From the NCBI GenBank assembly GCA_903892515.1, contig CAITIS010000102.1:1-64000 (forward strand): a DNA stretch of 64,000 nucleotides, given 5' to 3'. The notes beneath the pieces are model-generated. The model worked only from the letters and a program-made list of their open reading frames with translations, made no database searches and had not been told where the DNA came from. This DNA is from an uncultured Planctomycetota bacterium (GTDB lineage: Bacteria > Planctomycetota > Phycisphaerae > SM23-33). Below, piece after piece: positions 37,565-46,375 of the stretch; the stretch's first letter is position 1, and each line of letters starts with the position of its first letter. Made by a program: the position numbers and the translations under genes.

Positions 37565-39090
37565 GGCGTGCTCCTCCGCCCCCGCCGCAGCAGGATGGGC
37601 TTGACATAAAACCCGTACGGGATGCCGATGCAGATCAGGCCCATGCCCGTCCACACCGCCCAGATGCCGCTCTCGCCGCCGCCCAGCAGCACGATGGTCA
37701 GCGGGCGATTCGGATCGCCCAGCCACGTGCCCTGGTACAGCCGGTACTCGCCCAGCCGGACGGGCTTATTCAGGCGGCACTGCATGCTCGACAGCACCCC
37801 GCCGGAGTCGCCCAGCACGTTGATGTCGCAGATGTAGTCCTTGGGAATGCCCGAGCCGGGATACGTTTCGTATTGAGCCCGCGTGATCTGAATCGGGTGC
37901 GGCAGCTTGCGGTATTCCTGGGACACTTGCAGGAACAGCCAGCGCCCGCCGCCCAGCGGCAGAGCGGCCAAATCGGGATCGGCCGGGTCGGTCTTGTGCA
38001 GGATCGTGTCGTACGAGACCCACTGCCGCTGATGCCACTCTCCAATGCCGATCTCGACCTCAGCGGCTGGACGCGCCTTCTCCAGCGGCACGGGATGAAT
38101 CGCCGTCTTGCGCCACGCCCGCGAATAGAACTGCCCCACCGACAGCACGAGCTTCCGCCCGGCCACCGTCAACTCAATGTCCTTGCTGACCGCCAGCGGA
38201 ACTTCGTCCTTCTTGCCGTCGGCGTGGATGACGATCACCTGCCCCGGCGCTTCAGCCTTGCCCGTGAGGAAGATCACCTCGGCCCCCGCCGACGTGGCGG
38301 CCGCGAGCATCTCAGGCGAAACGCCCGCCGGCTCGTAGCGGACCGTGTAACCATTGCCCTGCATGACGCGGGCGAAAATATACGCCGGCGCCAGCACTTC
38401 CTGCAGCGGCTGCGCCTGGGCGTCGATGATTGTCACGCCCACGCCGGGGCTTTCCACCGGGCCGTCGTCCTGCCACTGATAGTCCGTCATGGCGGCCTGG
38501 ACAAATTGGCGGGCCTCAACGCTGACGCCCGTCGGCAGCTTGGGCACGACGCCCGACACGCTGGTGACGCCGCCGTTCTTGTCAAAGGTCGATTGCTGCA
38601 ACTCCGGCTGAGGCGCTAGCGGCACGCCGCGTAACTCGCCTTGGCCATCCTGAGTCACCTGCGCGTACAAGGCCGTGGTGTAGTCGAGATAGAGCTTGTC
38701 GGTGGGCTCAAAGGCCATCTCCGCCGATGGCCGCTGGTTGGCAACCAGGCCGTGGGCGGGATGCGCCATGAACCACACCGACCCGCACGCCAGCAGCAGC
38801 GTGCCGGCGTGAGCCAGCCACGCCCCTAGCCGCGCCGCCCGCAGCGGCAGCCGCAGCAGCGTCGAAAGGGTCATGTTGAGAATCAGCAGCCCCAGAATCG
38901 CCTTGAGCGGCCAGATGGTATAAGGCCAAGTCGGCGCGTTACCCGGCAGGACCGAGAACGCAGCCAAGTAAACAAAGAGGATGACCAGCAGCGTCAGCCC
39001 CAGCGGCAGGCCGGAGATAACGCCCACTAGGCCGCGGGACCTGAGCGACGCATCGAGGCTGCGATCTTGGGTAACCTTCGGTTTGTTCAC
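37561..39090 (-). CDS. resB: ResB/Ccs1-like cytochrome c biogenesis protein
   Basis: 509 residues. N-terminal membrane helices (ISGLPLGLTLLVILFVYLAA and a second pair near 60-110) precede a large extracytoplasmic domain rich in beta-strands, and a final helix near the C-terminus (GIWAVWTGMGLICIGIPYGF) completes the ResB topology. ResB works with CcsA to deliver heme and reduced apocytochrome on the outer face of the membrane. First gene of the two-gene unit; the roughly 1-kb region upstream is repeat-rich and contains no gene. Confidence 0.88.
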   Translation of the reverse strand: MNKPKVTQDRSLDASLRSRGLVGVISGLPLGLTLLVILFVYLAAFSVLPGNAPTWPYTIWPLKAILGLLILNMTLSTLLRLPLRAARLGAWLAHAGTLLLACGSVWFMAHPAHGLVANQRPSAEMAFEPTDKLYLDYTTALYAQVTQDGQGELRGVPLAPQPELQQSTFDKNGGVTSVSGVVPKLPTGVSVEARQFVQAAMTDYQWQDDGPVESPGVGVTIIDAQAQPLQEVLAPAYIFARVMQGNGYTVRYEPAGVSPEMLAAATSAGAEVIFLTGKAEAPGQVIVIHADGKKDEVPLAVSKDIELTVAGRKLVLSVGQFYSRAWRKTAIHPVPLEKARPAAEVEIGIGEWHQRQWVSYDTILHKTDPADPDLAALPLGGGRWLFLQVSQEYRKLPHPIQITRAQYETYPGSGIPKDYICDINVLGDSGGVLSSMQCRLNKPVRLGEYRLYQGTWLGDPNRPLTIVLLGGGESGIWAVWTGMGLICIGIPYGFYVKPILLRRGRRSTP

Positions 39091-39164
39091 GCGTTATGAA
39101 GTCCTTTCGTGTCTCCTCACAATAGGCGGCGCACCGGGGTGTTTCAAGGGCGATAAGAAGGGTG

Positions 39165-39842
39165 GCATGGCCATCCGCCTGTCGTTTAAGGCGGTGACCA
39201 TGCTAGGCTCGCCTGCACAGCCTGACGATACTGGCAACGAAACAGAACCGTTGGGAACGATTCGGAACCGCTGGGAACCAAACGGAACGAAACGGAACCA
39301 TTTGGAACGTTTCGGCACGTAGGTCCAGTCGCTGATCGTGCTGCCCGCCAAACCCTTGTGCACCCAGCGACGCTTTGACGCCGCGTTGCGAGCGATGAGC
39401 ACACCCCATGCGCACATCCGCGCAGCCTTCCGCACGGCGGGTGCCATGGCCAGGCTGTCGTCTTAGTCTGGCCATGCATGGACGCATTGCATGGCCAGCC
39501 CTGAACGGCGGACTGACCATGGCACCCTTCCCGGCCGCTCTTCACTTGTGAAGCGTTCTCCCCCCAGCCGCCCTGTGGCTGGAGGTTCATCTATAGAAGG
39601 GGCGATGAACCTCGCGGCGCGCACGCGGCCATTCACCCCAGCCGATTCTCCCTGGCCGGCCGGCACTTCCGATGTGATGGATACCTCGCCCTCCAGAGGC
39701 GCGAGCGCGCGCGAGGCCATTGGATGGCAATGCGCATCGTGACCTGGGCGGCATGGTCATCCGCCTGTCGTGTAAGGCGGTGACCATGCTCGGGCTCTCA
39801 GCATGGTCATCCCAAACGACGGGACTGACCATGCCACCCGAC
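39165..39842. repeat. Cluster of REP2-type palindromes (GGTGGCATGGTCA...TGACCATGCCACC)
   Basis: Several hairpins with the GGTGGCATGG/CCATGCC theme: 39165-39215, 39440-39483 (foot GGTGCCA), 39747-39795 and 39798-39842. They lie in a 1066-base interval between resB and the OmpA-like gene in which I see no coding sequence. Confidence 0.7.
39243..39312. repeat. Ten-base tandem array (GGAACSNNNN)n
   Basis: Six to seven units begin with GGAAC at an exact ten-base spacing (GGAACGATTC, GGAACCGCTG, GGAACCAAAC, GGAACGAAAC and so on), while the remaining four bases vary. Upstream of resB. Confidence 0.8.
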
Positions 39843-39955
39843 TGAAAGGGCGGCATATTCGTTCTCCCGACCTTTCAGGGCTACGCGTATGGGCGATCTA
39901 CCCAGGGCGGCGCTTCGCTCTGCCCTGGGCTGGACTCTCTGAGCCTTTCAGGCTC
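39842..39955. repeat. Composite hairpin element (CTGAAAGG and CCCAGGGC stems)
   Basis: CTGAAAGG (39842) pairs with CCTTTCAG (39871). CCCAGGGC (39901) pairs with GCCCTGGG (39922). GAGCCTTTCAGGCTC (39941) is a third hairpin. Its translation (YPGRRFALPWAGLSEPF) matches a phrase I associate with spurious planctomycete ORFs, so it is probably a dispersed repeat of the phylum. Confidence 0.6.
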
Positions 39956-40093
39956 TCGCACTCGTTTATCTTAGCACCGGGCGAGACGGCCAGCGGTGAC
40001 CATGCCACTGCCCGGTGCGTATTCGTTCTGTGTTCTGTTGTGTTCTCTTTCAAATCGAAATACGAAAATCGCAAATCGAAAATCAAACAAGAA

Positions 40094-40124
40094 GGCCCCG
40101 CCAGAGGTTCGCTCTGGCGGGGCC
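40094..40124 (-). terminator. Rho-independent terminator of the OmpA-like gene
   Basis: A 13-base GC-rich stem (GGCCCCGCCAGAG/CTCTGGCGGGGCC) with a short loop. On the minus strand it is followed by TTCTTGTTTGATTTTC, a T-rich tail. It lies 32 bases after the stop codon of the minus-strand OmpA-like gene. Confidence 0.85.
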
Positions 40125-40156
40125 TGGTACTCGTTCGCACGGTTACATCGCTGAGA

Positions 40157-41098
40157 CTACTCTTCGGCCGGGGCCTCGGGGGCTGCCACCGGAGCAGCTG
40201 CGGCGGGCTTGATGGCCTTGGCGGGCTTGGCGGCCGGGGCGGCGGAAGCATCGCCCTCTTCAGCGGCCGAGTTCGTGCCCATCTCGTCGGTCGTCAGGAG
40301 CCGGTCCTGCGGCAGGATCCAGATCTCGACGCGGCGGTTGGCCACGTTGCCCTTGTTGCCGGCGGCGTTGGGAGCAATCGGGTGGTACTTGCTGAAGCCC
40401 AGCGCGCCCATCCGGTTCTGGCTGATGCCGTCGGTGAACAGGGCCTGGATCACCGCCAGCGAACGGTGGACCGACAGGCCCCAGTTGGTCCTGTGCTCAG
40501 CCTTGCTGGTTTCCTTCTTCAGCGGCATGTCGTCGGTGTGGCCGGCGATGTACAGGCTGAACGCCTGGGCGTCAGCTGAGTTCATCACGTTGGCCAGTTC
40601 CTTCAACGCCGCCAAAGCAGCCGGCTTAATCACCGTCGAACCCGGATCAAAGGTCATGTCCGCCTTGACCCGCAACATGCCCTTGGTCGCGTCAAACTCG
40701 AAAAGATCGGGATACTTGGCTGCCAAGGCGGCAAGCGTGTCGGTCAGGCCCTTGGGCAGCGCCGGCAACGCCATCGGCATGGCCTGAGCGCCACGATCCT
40801 TCAGCAGCGCCTTGAGCTTGTTCAGCTCAGCCGTCAGCAGATCGTTCTCGTGCTGCAGGTTGGCAATGATCTTGTCCTTGGCGGCCAGTTCGGCCTGGCG
40901 AGCGGCCAGTTCCTTCTTGAGACCGTCATTTTCCTGGCGCAGCGCCAGCAACTCAGCCTGGGCCTTCTGCAACTCTTCCATGGCCCGACGGCTGCCATTG
41001 GCCGCGTTCTGGAAATCTGCTTCCGAGCGACACCCGACCACCGTGACCGAAAGCAGCCCCACCAGGACCACCGCGGCCAACTTCCATTTGCTACCCAT
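40157..41098 (-). CDS. Lipoprotein with coiled coil and OmpA-like peptidoglycan-binding domain
   Basis: 313 residues from ATG 41098, supported by AAGGA six bases upstream. The lipobox is VTVVGCRS. A coiled coil (about 35-100: LQKAQAELLALRQENDGLKK) is followed by an OmpA/MotB C-terminal domain with IAGHTDDMPLKKE, HRTNWGLSVHRSLAVI and NRRVEIWILP, which binds the diaminopimelate of peptidoglycan. An Ala/Pro/Lys tail ends the protein. It probably ties the outer membrane to the wall. A MotB-like stator role is unlikely because there is no MotA-like neighbour and the protein is a lipoprotein. Confidence 0.9.
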   Translation of the reverse strand: MGSKWKLAAVVLVGLLSVTVVGCRSEADFQNAANGSRRAMEELQKAQAELLALRQENDGLKKELAARQAELAAKDKIIANLQHENDLLTAELNKLKALLKDRGAQAMPMALPALPKGLTDTLAALAAKYPDLFEFDATKGMLRVKADMTFDPGSTVIKPAALAALKELANVMNSADAQAFSLYIAGHTDDMPLKKETSKAEHRTNWGLSVHRSLAVIQALFTDGISQNRMGALGFSKYHPIAPNAAGNKGNVANRRVEIWILPQDRLLTTDEMGTNSAAEEGDASAAPAAKPAKAIKPAAAAPVAAPEAPAEE

Positions 41099-41285
41099 GT
41101 CGAATCCTTTCTTCTGCCAGACGTGTTTTATTAGCACCCTAAGGGCACAGTATTCTCAACAAACGACTGCTTTACCGCAGAGAACGCCGAGATCGCAAAG
41201 AAAATACAACTGCCCAACCACATGGTTAAGCCGTCTCGTTTTCTCTCTGCGTCCTTTGCGGCCTCTGCGGTGAGTTCCGAATTCG

Positions 41286-42206
41286 TTACTTTTGTGTCAA
41301 GGCGGCAGAGCGAGTCGCCGCCGAACGACCGGTCACGTACCCGATCACCGCCAACAGGATCGCCACCACGGCCACCGCGGCCAGCACGATCGGCAAGTTC
41401 TCCTGCAGCGCCGCCACATAGCTCGGCAGCACGTCGGGGCTGATCAGCAGCGGAACGGCCACCGCCGCCAACACCAGCATAATGATGCAACAGGCGATGG
41501 CAAGCCCCGAGAAAAGTCCCGCCATGGGGTCGAAGGCATGAACGACTGCCGGCTCGACGGCCGGGGCGGAGGCCGAAACGTTCTCTTCGCTGAGGATCTG
41601 CTCGTCGGCCACGGCCTCGGCCATGCCCGTGCCGCTGACAACGGCTGTGCCGCTGCCGGTGGCGCTGGCGCCGGCGGCGCTTTCGACGTTGATATCTTCC
41701 AGCACCGCGCCCAGCGAGGTGTCGTCAGGCTCGCGCGTCAGGTCCAGCAGGCCGCTGCCGCTGCCGACTTCAGCCGACAGGCCATCTTCCACCGACGGGG
41801 ACATCATGGTCTTGGCCATGGGGTCGGCGGCTTCAATTTCCAGGTCGGCCTCGTCAAAAACGCTCACGCCGCCCTGGCTGGTCGGCACGGTGTCTTCCTT
41901 GGTGGGAACCGTGCCCAAGCCGCTGTCCTCGGACAGGGCGATGGCGTCATGGGCGGCCGTGCTGTCTGCCGGGGAGAGGATGATCTCGCCGCTGTCGCCG
42001 GAAGCCGGCATTGCCGGCGGAGGCGCCGAGGCGACCATCGGCTCGTTGGCGGCCAAGGCCTCGACCTCCTCGGCCTTGAACATCTTGCGCGGACCGTCGG
42101 CAAAGACGCGCAGCTTGCCGTCGGCCACGAGCTTGGCGATCTGAGCGGCGGCCAGGCCCAGCTTCTGCGAGGCCTCCTGCTCGGAATAGTACATCTTCTT
42201 GCCCAT
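41286..42206 (-). CDS. HTH-domain protein with acidic linker and two C-terminal membrane helices
   Basis: 306 residues. Residues about 5-52 (YYSEQEASQKLGLAAAQIAK ... RKMFKAEEVEALA) form a MerR/excisionase-type helix-turn-helix of the HTH_17 kind. Residues about 55-225 are acidic and Ser/Ala/Gly-rich with no fold apparent. Two hydrophobic segments (GLAIACCIIMLVLAAVAVPL and LPIVLAAVAVVAILLAVIGY) end the protein. This would place a DNA-binding-like domain on the cytoplasmic face of the membrane. It forms a unit with the small protein upstream (18-base gap). I cannot name a function. The HTH could instead serve protein interaction. Confidence 0.75.
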   Translation of the reverse strand: MGKKMYYSEQEASQKLGLAAAQIAKLVADGKLRVFADGPRKMFKAEEVEALAANEPMVASAPPPAMPASGDSGEIILSPADSTAAHDAIALSEDSGLGTVPTKEDTVPTSQGGVSVFDEADLEIEAADPMAKTMMSPSVEDGLSAEVGSGSGLLDLTREPDDTSLGAVLEDINVESAAGASATGSGTAVVSGTGMAEAVADEQILSEENVSASAPAVEPAVVHAFDPMAGLFSGLAIACCIIMLVLAAVAVPLLISPDVLPSYVAALQENLPIVLAAVAVVAILLAVIGYVTGRSAATRSAALTQK

Positions 42207-42224
42207 GAAAACTCCTTGCGTCGG

Positions 42225-42626
42225 CTAGGGCTGACTGGCCGGCGTCACGTCTTTCACCCGCCGTGCGTTGCGGACCAAATCGTTGATCTCCGACAGCGGC
42301 GGCTCGGTGTTGTATTCGTCCAGTTGCCGGTCGAACAGGAAGGCCCGGGCGGACATCAACCGGAGCTTCCGGTCGCTGGGGAAGTACTGGTACACGCAGA
42401 TTGTACCGCTCTGCGCGTCGATCAGATACAGCCCATAATTGTCCTTGGTGAGTTGCCCGGCGATGGCGGTGACCGGCCCGTTGGCCGAACTGGCCGAGGC
42501 CGCCGATTGCGCCGAGGCCAAGCCGGCCGGACTGACCAACTGCCAGGCCAGCAGCGCCACGACCGCCCCCAGCGTTGCCACTATGACATACGCCGTGGCC
42601 CGGGAAACGTTGCCGGATGAACCCAT
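42225..42626 (-). CDS. Small membrane-anchored or secreted protein, unknown function
   Basis: 133 residues. A hydrophobic N-terminal segment (TAYVIVATLGAVVALLAWQL) is followed by a short Ser/Ala linker and a compact domain with SGTICVYQYFPSDRKLRLMS and ARAFLFDRQLDEYNT. I do not recognise the family. The paired hydrophobic and charged pattern looks like a small beta-rich extracytoplasmic domain. It is co-oriented with, and 18 bases from, the HTH-membrane protein, suggesting a common function. Confidence 0.7.
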   Translation of the reverse strand: MGSSGNVSRATAYVIVATLGAVVALLAWQLVSPAGLASAQSAASASSANGPVTAIAGQLTKDNYGLYLIDAQSGTICVYQYFPSDRKLRLMSARAFLFDRQLDEYNTEPPLSEINDLVRNARRVKDVTPASQP

Positions 42627-42751
42627 CTAAGGAATGCTCCTGCAAACGGGCCTTGCCGCCGCCCCTGCGACAGAACGGAAGCCTGGCCCAGCAATCGCGT
42701 CGATTATAGAAAGCGGCCAGAAAGCTGCAATAGAAAACAGCGGGAGTGAAA

Positions 42752-42793
42752 AGTTGGGAGTTGGGAGTTGGGAGTTGGGAGTTGGGAGTTGGG
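42752..42793. repeat. Heptanucleotide tandem array (AGTTGGG)6
   Basis: Six exact seven-base units in the 456-base gap between the small secreted protein gene and the large secreted protein gene. The rest of the gap is REP2, REP1 and another heptad array; no gene is seen. Confidence 0.95.
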
Positions 42794-42807
42794 AGGGAGA
42801 TCCGGGT

Positions 42808-42925
42808 GGGTGGCATGGTCACTGCTGTTGGGGTGAGTGTTCAGACTCACCATGTGGAGGGCATGTTCGCCAGGGCAAGTGGCGGGTCCAAACATGGTCA
42901 CGCGAACAGCGTGACCATGCCACCC
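42808..42925. repeat. REP2-bounded element
   Basis: The left end GGTGGCATGGTCAC and the right hairpin CATGGTCACGCGAACAGCGT with foot CCACCC form inverted ends of a roughly 118-base element of the REP2 family. Confidence 0.75.
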
Positions 42926-42942
42926 AACGCCGACCGCCCGCC

Positions 42943-42987
42943 GCATAGGTAGAGCCGCTAGAAAACGCGGCTCAACCTGTGGCACCC
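42943..42987 (-). repeat. REP1 palindrome copy
   Basis: GCATAGGTAGAGCCGC...GCGGCTCAACCTGTGGCACCC, full REP1 stem with foot on the minus strand. A heptad array (CGATTCC, CAAATCC, CAAATCC, CGTCTTT) follows at 43026-43074. Confidence 0.88.
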
Positions 42988-43082
42988 TGGAGCCTGGTGG
43001 CACCCTGGACTTTGACTTCGTCTTCCGATTCCCAAATCCCAAATCCCGTCTTTCCGTCTTTTCCCGATTCCCGGCTCCGCCA

Positions 43083-45947
43083 CTACTTCCCGCTCGTCAG
43101 GCTCTCGATGGCCTCCACGGCCTGTGCCTTCATCGCGTCGGCGTCGAACCATTCCGGCGTCTGGCACTGGTTGACCTTGAGCTTGGTGACGGCATCTTCC
43201 AGCAGCGCCTTGGCCTTCTCGCGGGCGGCCGGTTCGCCAGAACCCTTCTCGATCAGGTTCCACAGCATCTGGTAGAGGTAGAAATCTTCGGCGCCCTCGC
43301 GGCAGCGCTCGAACGCCACGGCAGGGTAGATCGCGTTTCGGCCGTAGAAGATCATCATTTCATCATTGGTCCAGCCGTCGAGGTCGAAGAACTGATAGCC
43401 GTACATGTCGTTGAGGTGCCACTGCCACCGGGCCTTGACGCCCTTGCGATACTCGCTCCACTGGTACAAGCCGAAGGAGTAGCGGCTGAGGCCCTGGTTG
43501 TATATATGGACTTCCTTGCCGAGCTTGGCCGCCTCGGCGAGGACCGACTCGTCATGCACGTTCAGCGTGCTGGCGTCGAGGGTCTCAAAATACCGCTGAT
43601 GCCAGTACAGCATGTCGTCCTTGCTTTCGGGCCGGGTGTTAAAGCTGACGCTGTAGGCGCCGTCGGTCCGCAGGGTCTTGGGGAAGGCCTTGGAGACCTT
43701 GCTCATCAAGGTCATGAACTCCAGCTCAGGCTCGGCATCGGCGCGGTGGCGGGTCTCGTCGCACAGCACGACGTAGATCAGCGGCCAGCCGACTTTGCGG
43801 GCGTGCTCGTCCACGGACTTCCAAGCCCGCATGAGCACCTCTTCGTAGCTCAGGCCGGTCTTCTCGGCCCAACCCTTGCCGGTCTTGCCGATCTGGTAGC
43901 CGTCGTTGATGCCCTTCAGGTTGGCGCCGCTGTAGCTGTCGACCGCGCGGGTGAAGCCGTACTCTTGCGCCAGCGTGACAAAGGCGTCCATGTCGGCAAA
44001 GTCGATCTCCGGCTTGCCGTCCTTGAAACCCTTGAGGTAGAAATTCGCCCCGCCCCCCAGCGCGTTCATGCCGTGCTGCTGGAGCAGGCGCATCGACTTG
44101 TCGATGAGAGCCGGCCAGCGATCTTTGGGCACGATCGGCGGCGGATTCATGCCGTAATAGCCCATCAGGAAGTCCGTCTGCCGGTCGAGCTTCACGGCGT
44201 GTACCGACAGCTTCAGCGGCACGCGCAGCAGATCCTTGCCCGACGCGTCGGCCAACACGAGCGTCCAACTCGCCTCGCCCGTCTTGGCGTTCTCGCCGAC
44301 GTGGCAGGTGACGACGATTTCACGCGTCACGTCCTTGGGCAGGTTCACGCTCGACTGTGGCCGCAACGAATGCGGCATGACATGGTAGGAGATCGCCCCG
44401 GCCGAACGCATCATCCCGTACCACACCACGCCGACCTGCGCGTCGATGTCAGGCACCGAGCCTTCCAGGCGGATCTGGCACGTGCCCAGATCCTTCGTGG
44501 GCCGAATGGCCAGGCAAAGCGGCTCGTACTCGCCCTGCACCGCCAGACGCGAAACCGTCACGGCCTCTGGCTCAGGCGACTTGGCCGGCGGCGTGGAAGC
44601 GGGCTTGATGTCATCTTCGATTCGCGTCGGCCAGGCCACCATGCCAAGCTTCTGCCAGGCCTCCGAAACCTCGAATTTCGCGGCAGGCTTGTCCAGGCAC
44701 AAAGCCATCCTGCGGAACTCATCCGCCACTGCGTCCATCTGCTCCTTGACCCAATTGGCGGCCTGGGCGTCATCAGCCTTGTAGATTGCGATGGTGGAGA
44801 TGCGCGACCCGAGGATGCCGGTGGCGGAAAACGCCAGCGTCAGGTGGTCCTTGTCGACGGTGGCGTCAAAGACAACCGGATGGGCAAGCTCACTGGCCAT
44901 GTACGTGTCCCACACGTCGCCCAGCGGCTCGACATTCTCGAAGCGATACAGCGCGTGGAGCGGCCCGTCGGGACGATCTTCCTGCCATGCCACTTGGCCC
45001 AGCGCCTGAATGACGCGGTGTGTGGCCTGGGCCTGCTCGCCGCCCCAAAAGCCGGAGTTCTCGTAGATGACCATGACCTTGTACTTGCCCGCGGCCAGGT
45101 CCACGCGGAAGGGCGCAAAGCTACCGTCCACGTCATCGCGAATCAGCGCCGGTCCGAAGGTCGTGTCATGGGCGGCGGCCTCGGGCACTTCGGCGATAAA
45201 GCCGTACCCAACCTTGGCGTCGTAGCGGGTCTTGGGCGACACGCCGGTCCATCCCAGTTCTACGGCTTGGCTGGCCGGGCCAAGGTCGAAGGCCCAGACG
45301 CCCTTGGGCGGAGCGGCCTTGATGAGTCGGAGGTTGTCGATGACGAGCTTGCCTTTGACGCCCTTGTCGCCAAAGCCGAAGTACACCTTGACGATGCTGT
45401 CGGCGTCGATGTCGCGGGCAATGTCGCGGTTGCGGTGGCCCGACTCGCCGCGGAACATGCCGTGGACGGGGATGGTCCAGGTGGTCTTGCCCGGGGCGAA
45501 CACGGCCGATCCGTTGTAGCGATTCCAATAATCGGGCTTGGCCTGCCAGGCCTTGTCGGAAACGCCCACCGTGGCGGGCACGGGCGCATCGCCTGAGTTG
45601 AAGACGTCCAATTGCAGCGCGTCGTAGGCCGACCAATCCTCCAGAGGCTTGACCAGATGAATGAAGGTCGGTCCCTCCTCTGGGTTCCACGTGACCTCCA
45701 GGGCCTTTTGGCCATGCCCAGCGTCCTGGTCGGTCAGCGCGACCGATCCTGATCCCTGGATTAACAGGGCCTTCACATCGGCGTCGGTCTCAAAATCGTT
45801 CAGGATCAGCGTCTTGGCCTGCGGCTCGGAGGTGGCCGTGGTCTGCGCTTGCGCCGACGAGCCTGCGGCCTGCCAGATGACTATCCCCGTGACAAAAACA
45901 GCGAGCCCCAGCCCGATTCGAGAAACGCCACGACGTGAACCCAGCAT
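43083..45947 (-). CDS. Large secreted protein, probable glycoside-hydrolase-like (DUF4091-type)
   Basis: 954 residues from ATG 45947, which has AAGGAG seven bases upstream. A signal peptide (GLAVFVTGIVIWQAAGSSAQAQ) leads into a carbohydrate-binding-like beta domain (DAGHGQKALEVTWNPEEGP; FFGFGDKG-type segments). A TIM-barrel-like region near 620-880 contains FLMGYYGMNPPPIVPKDRW, GWPLIYVVLCDET and QWHLNDMYGYQFFDLDGW. The final GRNAIYPAVAFERCREGAED segment resembles the C-terminal part of DUF4091 proteins. I infer an extracellular glycosidase, but catalytic residues cannot be assigned; the Glu or Asp in LCDETR is a candidate. Transcribed alone. Confidence 0.65.
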   Translation of the reverse strand: MLGSRRGVSRIGLGLAVFVTGIVIWQAAGSSAQAQTTATSEPQAKTLILNDFETDADVKALLIQGSGSVALTDQDAGHGQKALEVTWNPEEGPTFIHLVKPLEDWSAYDALQLDVFNSGDAPVPATVGVSDKAWQAKPDYWNRYNGSAVFAPGKTTWTIPVHGMFRGESGHRNRDIARDIDADSIVKVYFGFGDKGVKGKLVIDNLRLIKAAPPKGVWAFDLGPASQAVELGWTGVSPKTRYDAKVGYGFIAEVPEAAAHDTTFGPALIRDDVDGSFAPFRVDLAAGKYKVMVIYENSGFWGGEQAQATHRVIQALGQVAWQEDRPDGPLHALYRFENVEPLGDVWDTYMASELAHPVVFDATVDKDHLTLAFSATGILGSRISTIAIYKADDAQAANWVKEQMDAVADEFRRMALCLDKPAAKFEVSEAWQKLGMVAWPTRIEDDIKPASTPPAKSPEPEAVTVSRLAVQGEYEPLCLAIRPTKDLGTCQIRLEGSVPDIDAQVGVVWYGMMRSAGAISYHVMPHSLRPQSSVNLPKDVTREIVVTCHVGENAKTGEASWTLVLADASGKDLLRVPLKLSVHAVKLDRQTDFLMGYYGMNPPPIVPKDRWPALIDKSMRLLQQHGMNALGGGANFYLKGFKDGKPEIDFADMDAFVTLAQEYGFTRAVDSYSGANLKGINDGYQIGKTGKGWAEKTGLSYEEVLMRAWKSVDEHARKVGWPLIYVVLCDETRHRADAEPELEFMTLMSKVSKAFPKTLRTDGAYSVSFNTRPESKDDMLYWHQRYFETLDASTLNVHDESVLAEAAKLGKEVHIYNQGLSRYSFGLYQWSEYRKGVKARWQWHLNDMYGYQFFDLDGWTNDEMMIFYGRNAIYPAVAFERCREGAEDFYLYQMLWNLIEKGSGEPAAREKAKALLEDAVTKLKVNQCQTPEWFDADAMKAQAVEAIESLTSGK

Positions 45948-46146
45948 AGAAGTTCTCCTTGAACGCTCGGCGTTCGGCATACGGCAGTCCAGTAGAAATC
46001 AGTGCCAACAGACGCAGACGTACCACGAACGCCCTCGGGTGTCGAGTCCCCGATGGCAAATTCGGGCCGCCGCCCACCACATTCCACGTCGGGAATCACC
46101 GGAATGGGAAAAGCTGACAAGCTTGATTGGGCCGGACCGTTAAGGT

Positions 46147-46291
46147 GGGTGGCATGGTCAGGCTGTTCGCGTGACCATGTTCGGACTCGATACCGCGCCA
46201 TGACCACACTTTCATTGGCCCAATCATGTTTGCCCGTTGTGGGTCGAGAAAGTTCTAACATGGTCACGCGAACAGCCTGACCATGCCACCC
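46147..46291. repeat. 145-bp element with perfect 35-bp inverted ends (REP2 family)
   Basis: 46147-46181 (starting GGGTGGCATGGTCAGGCTGT) is the exact reverse complement of 46257-46291. The 75 bases between have no ORF of interest. The element is immediately followed by a heptad array (CGATTCC/CGCTTCC units, 46291-46330). It occupies the gap upstream of the large secreted protein gene. Confidence 0.92.
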
Positions 46292-46375
46292 GATTCCCGC
46301 TTCCCGCTTCCCGATTCCCGATTCCCGCCCCCGTCCTCATTGCATGCCCGGGCCTGCGCTGTTCTAATACCGCCC

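Noticed and set aside
39803-40579. 258-aa plus-strand ORF
   Set aside because: It runs through repeat DNA and antisense to the OmpA-like gene; its YPGRRFALPWAG phrase is typical of spurious planctomycete repeat ORFs.
43416-45596. 726-aa plus-strand ORF opposite the large secreted protein
   Set aside because: Antisense shadow; the minus-strand gene has a strong ribosome site and signal peptide.
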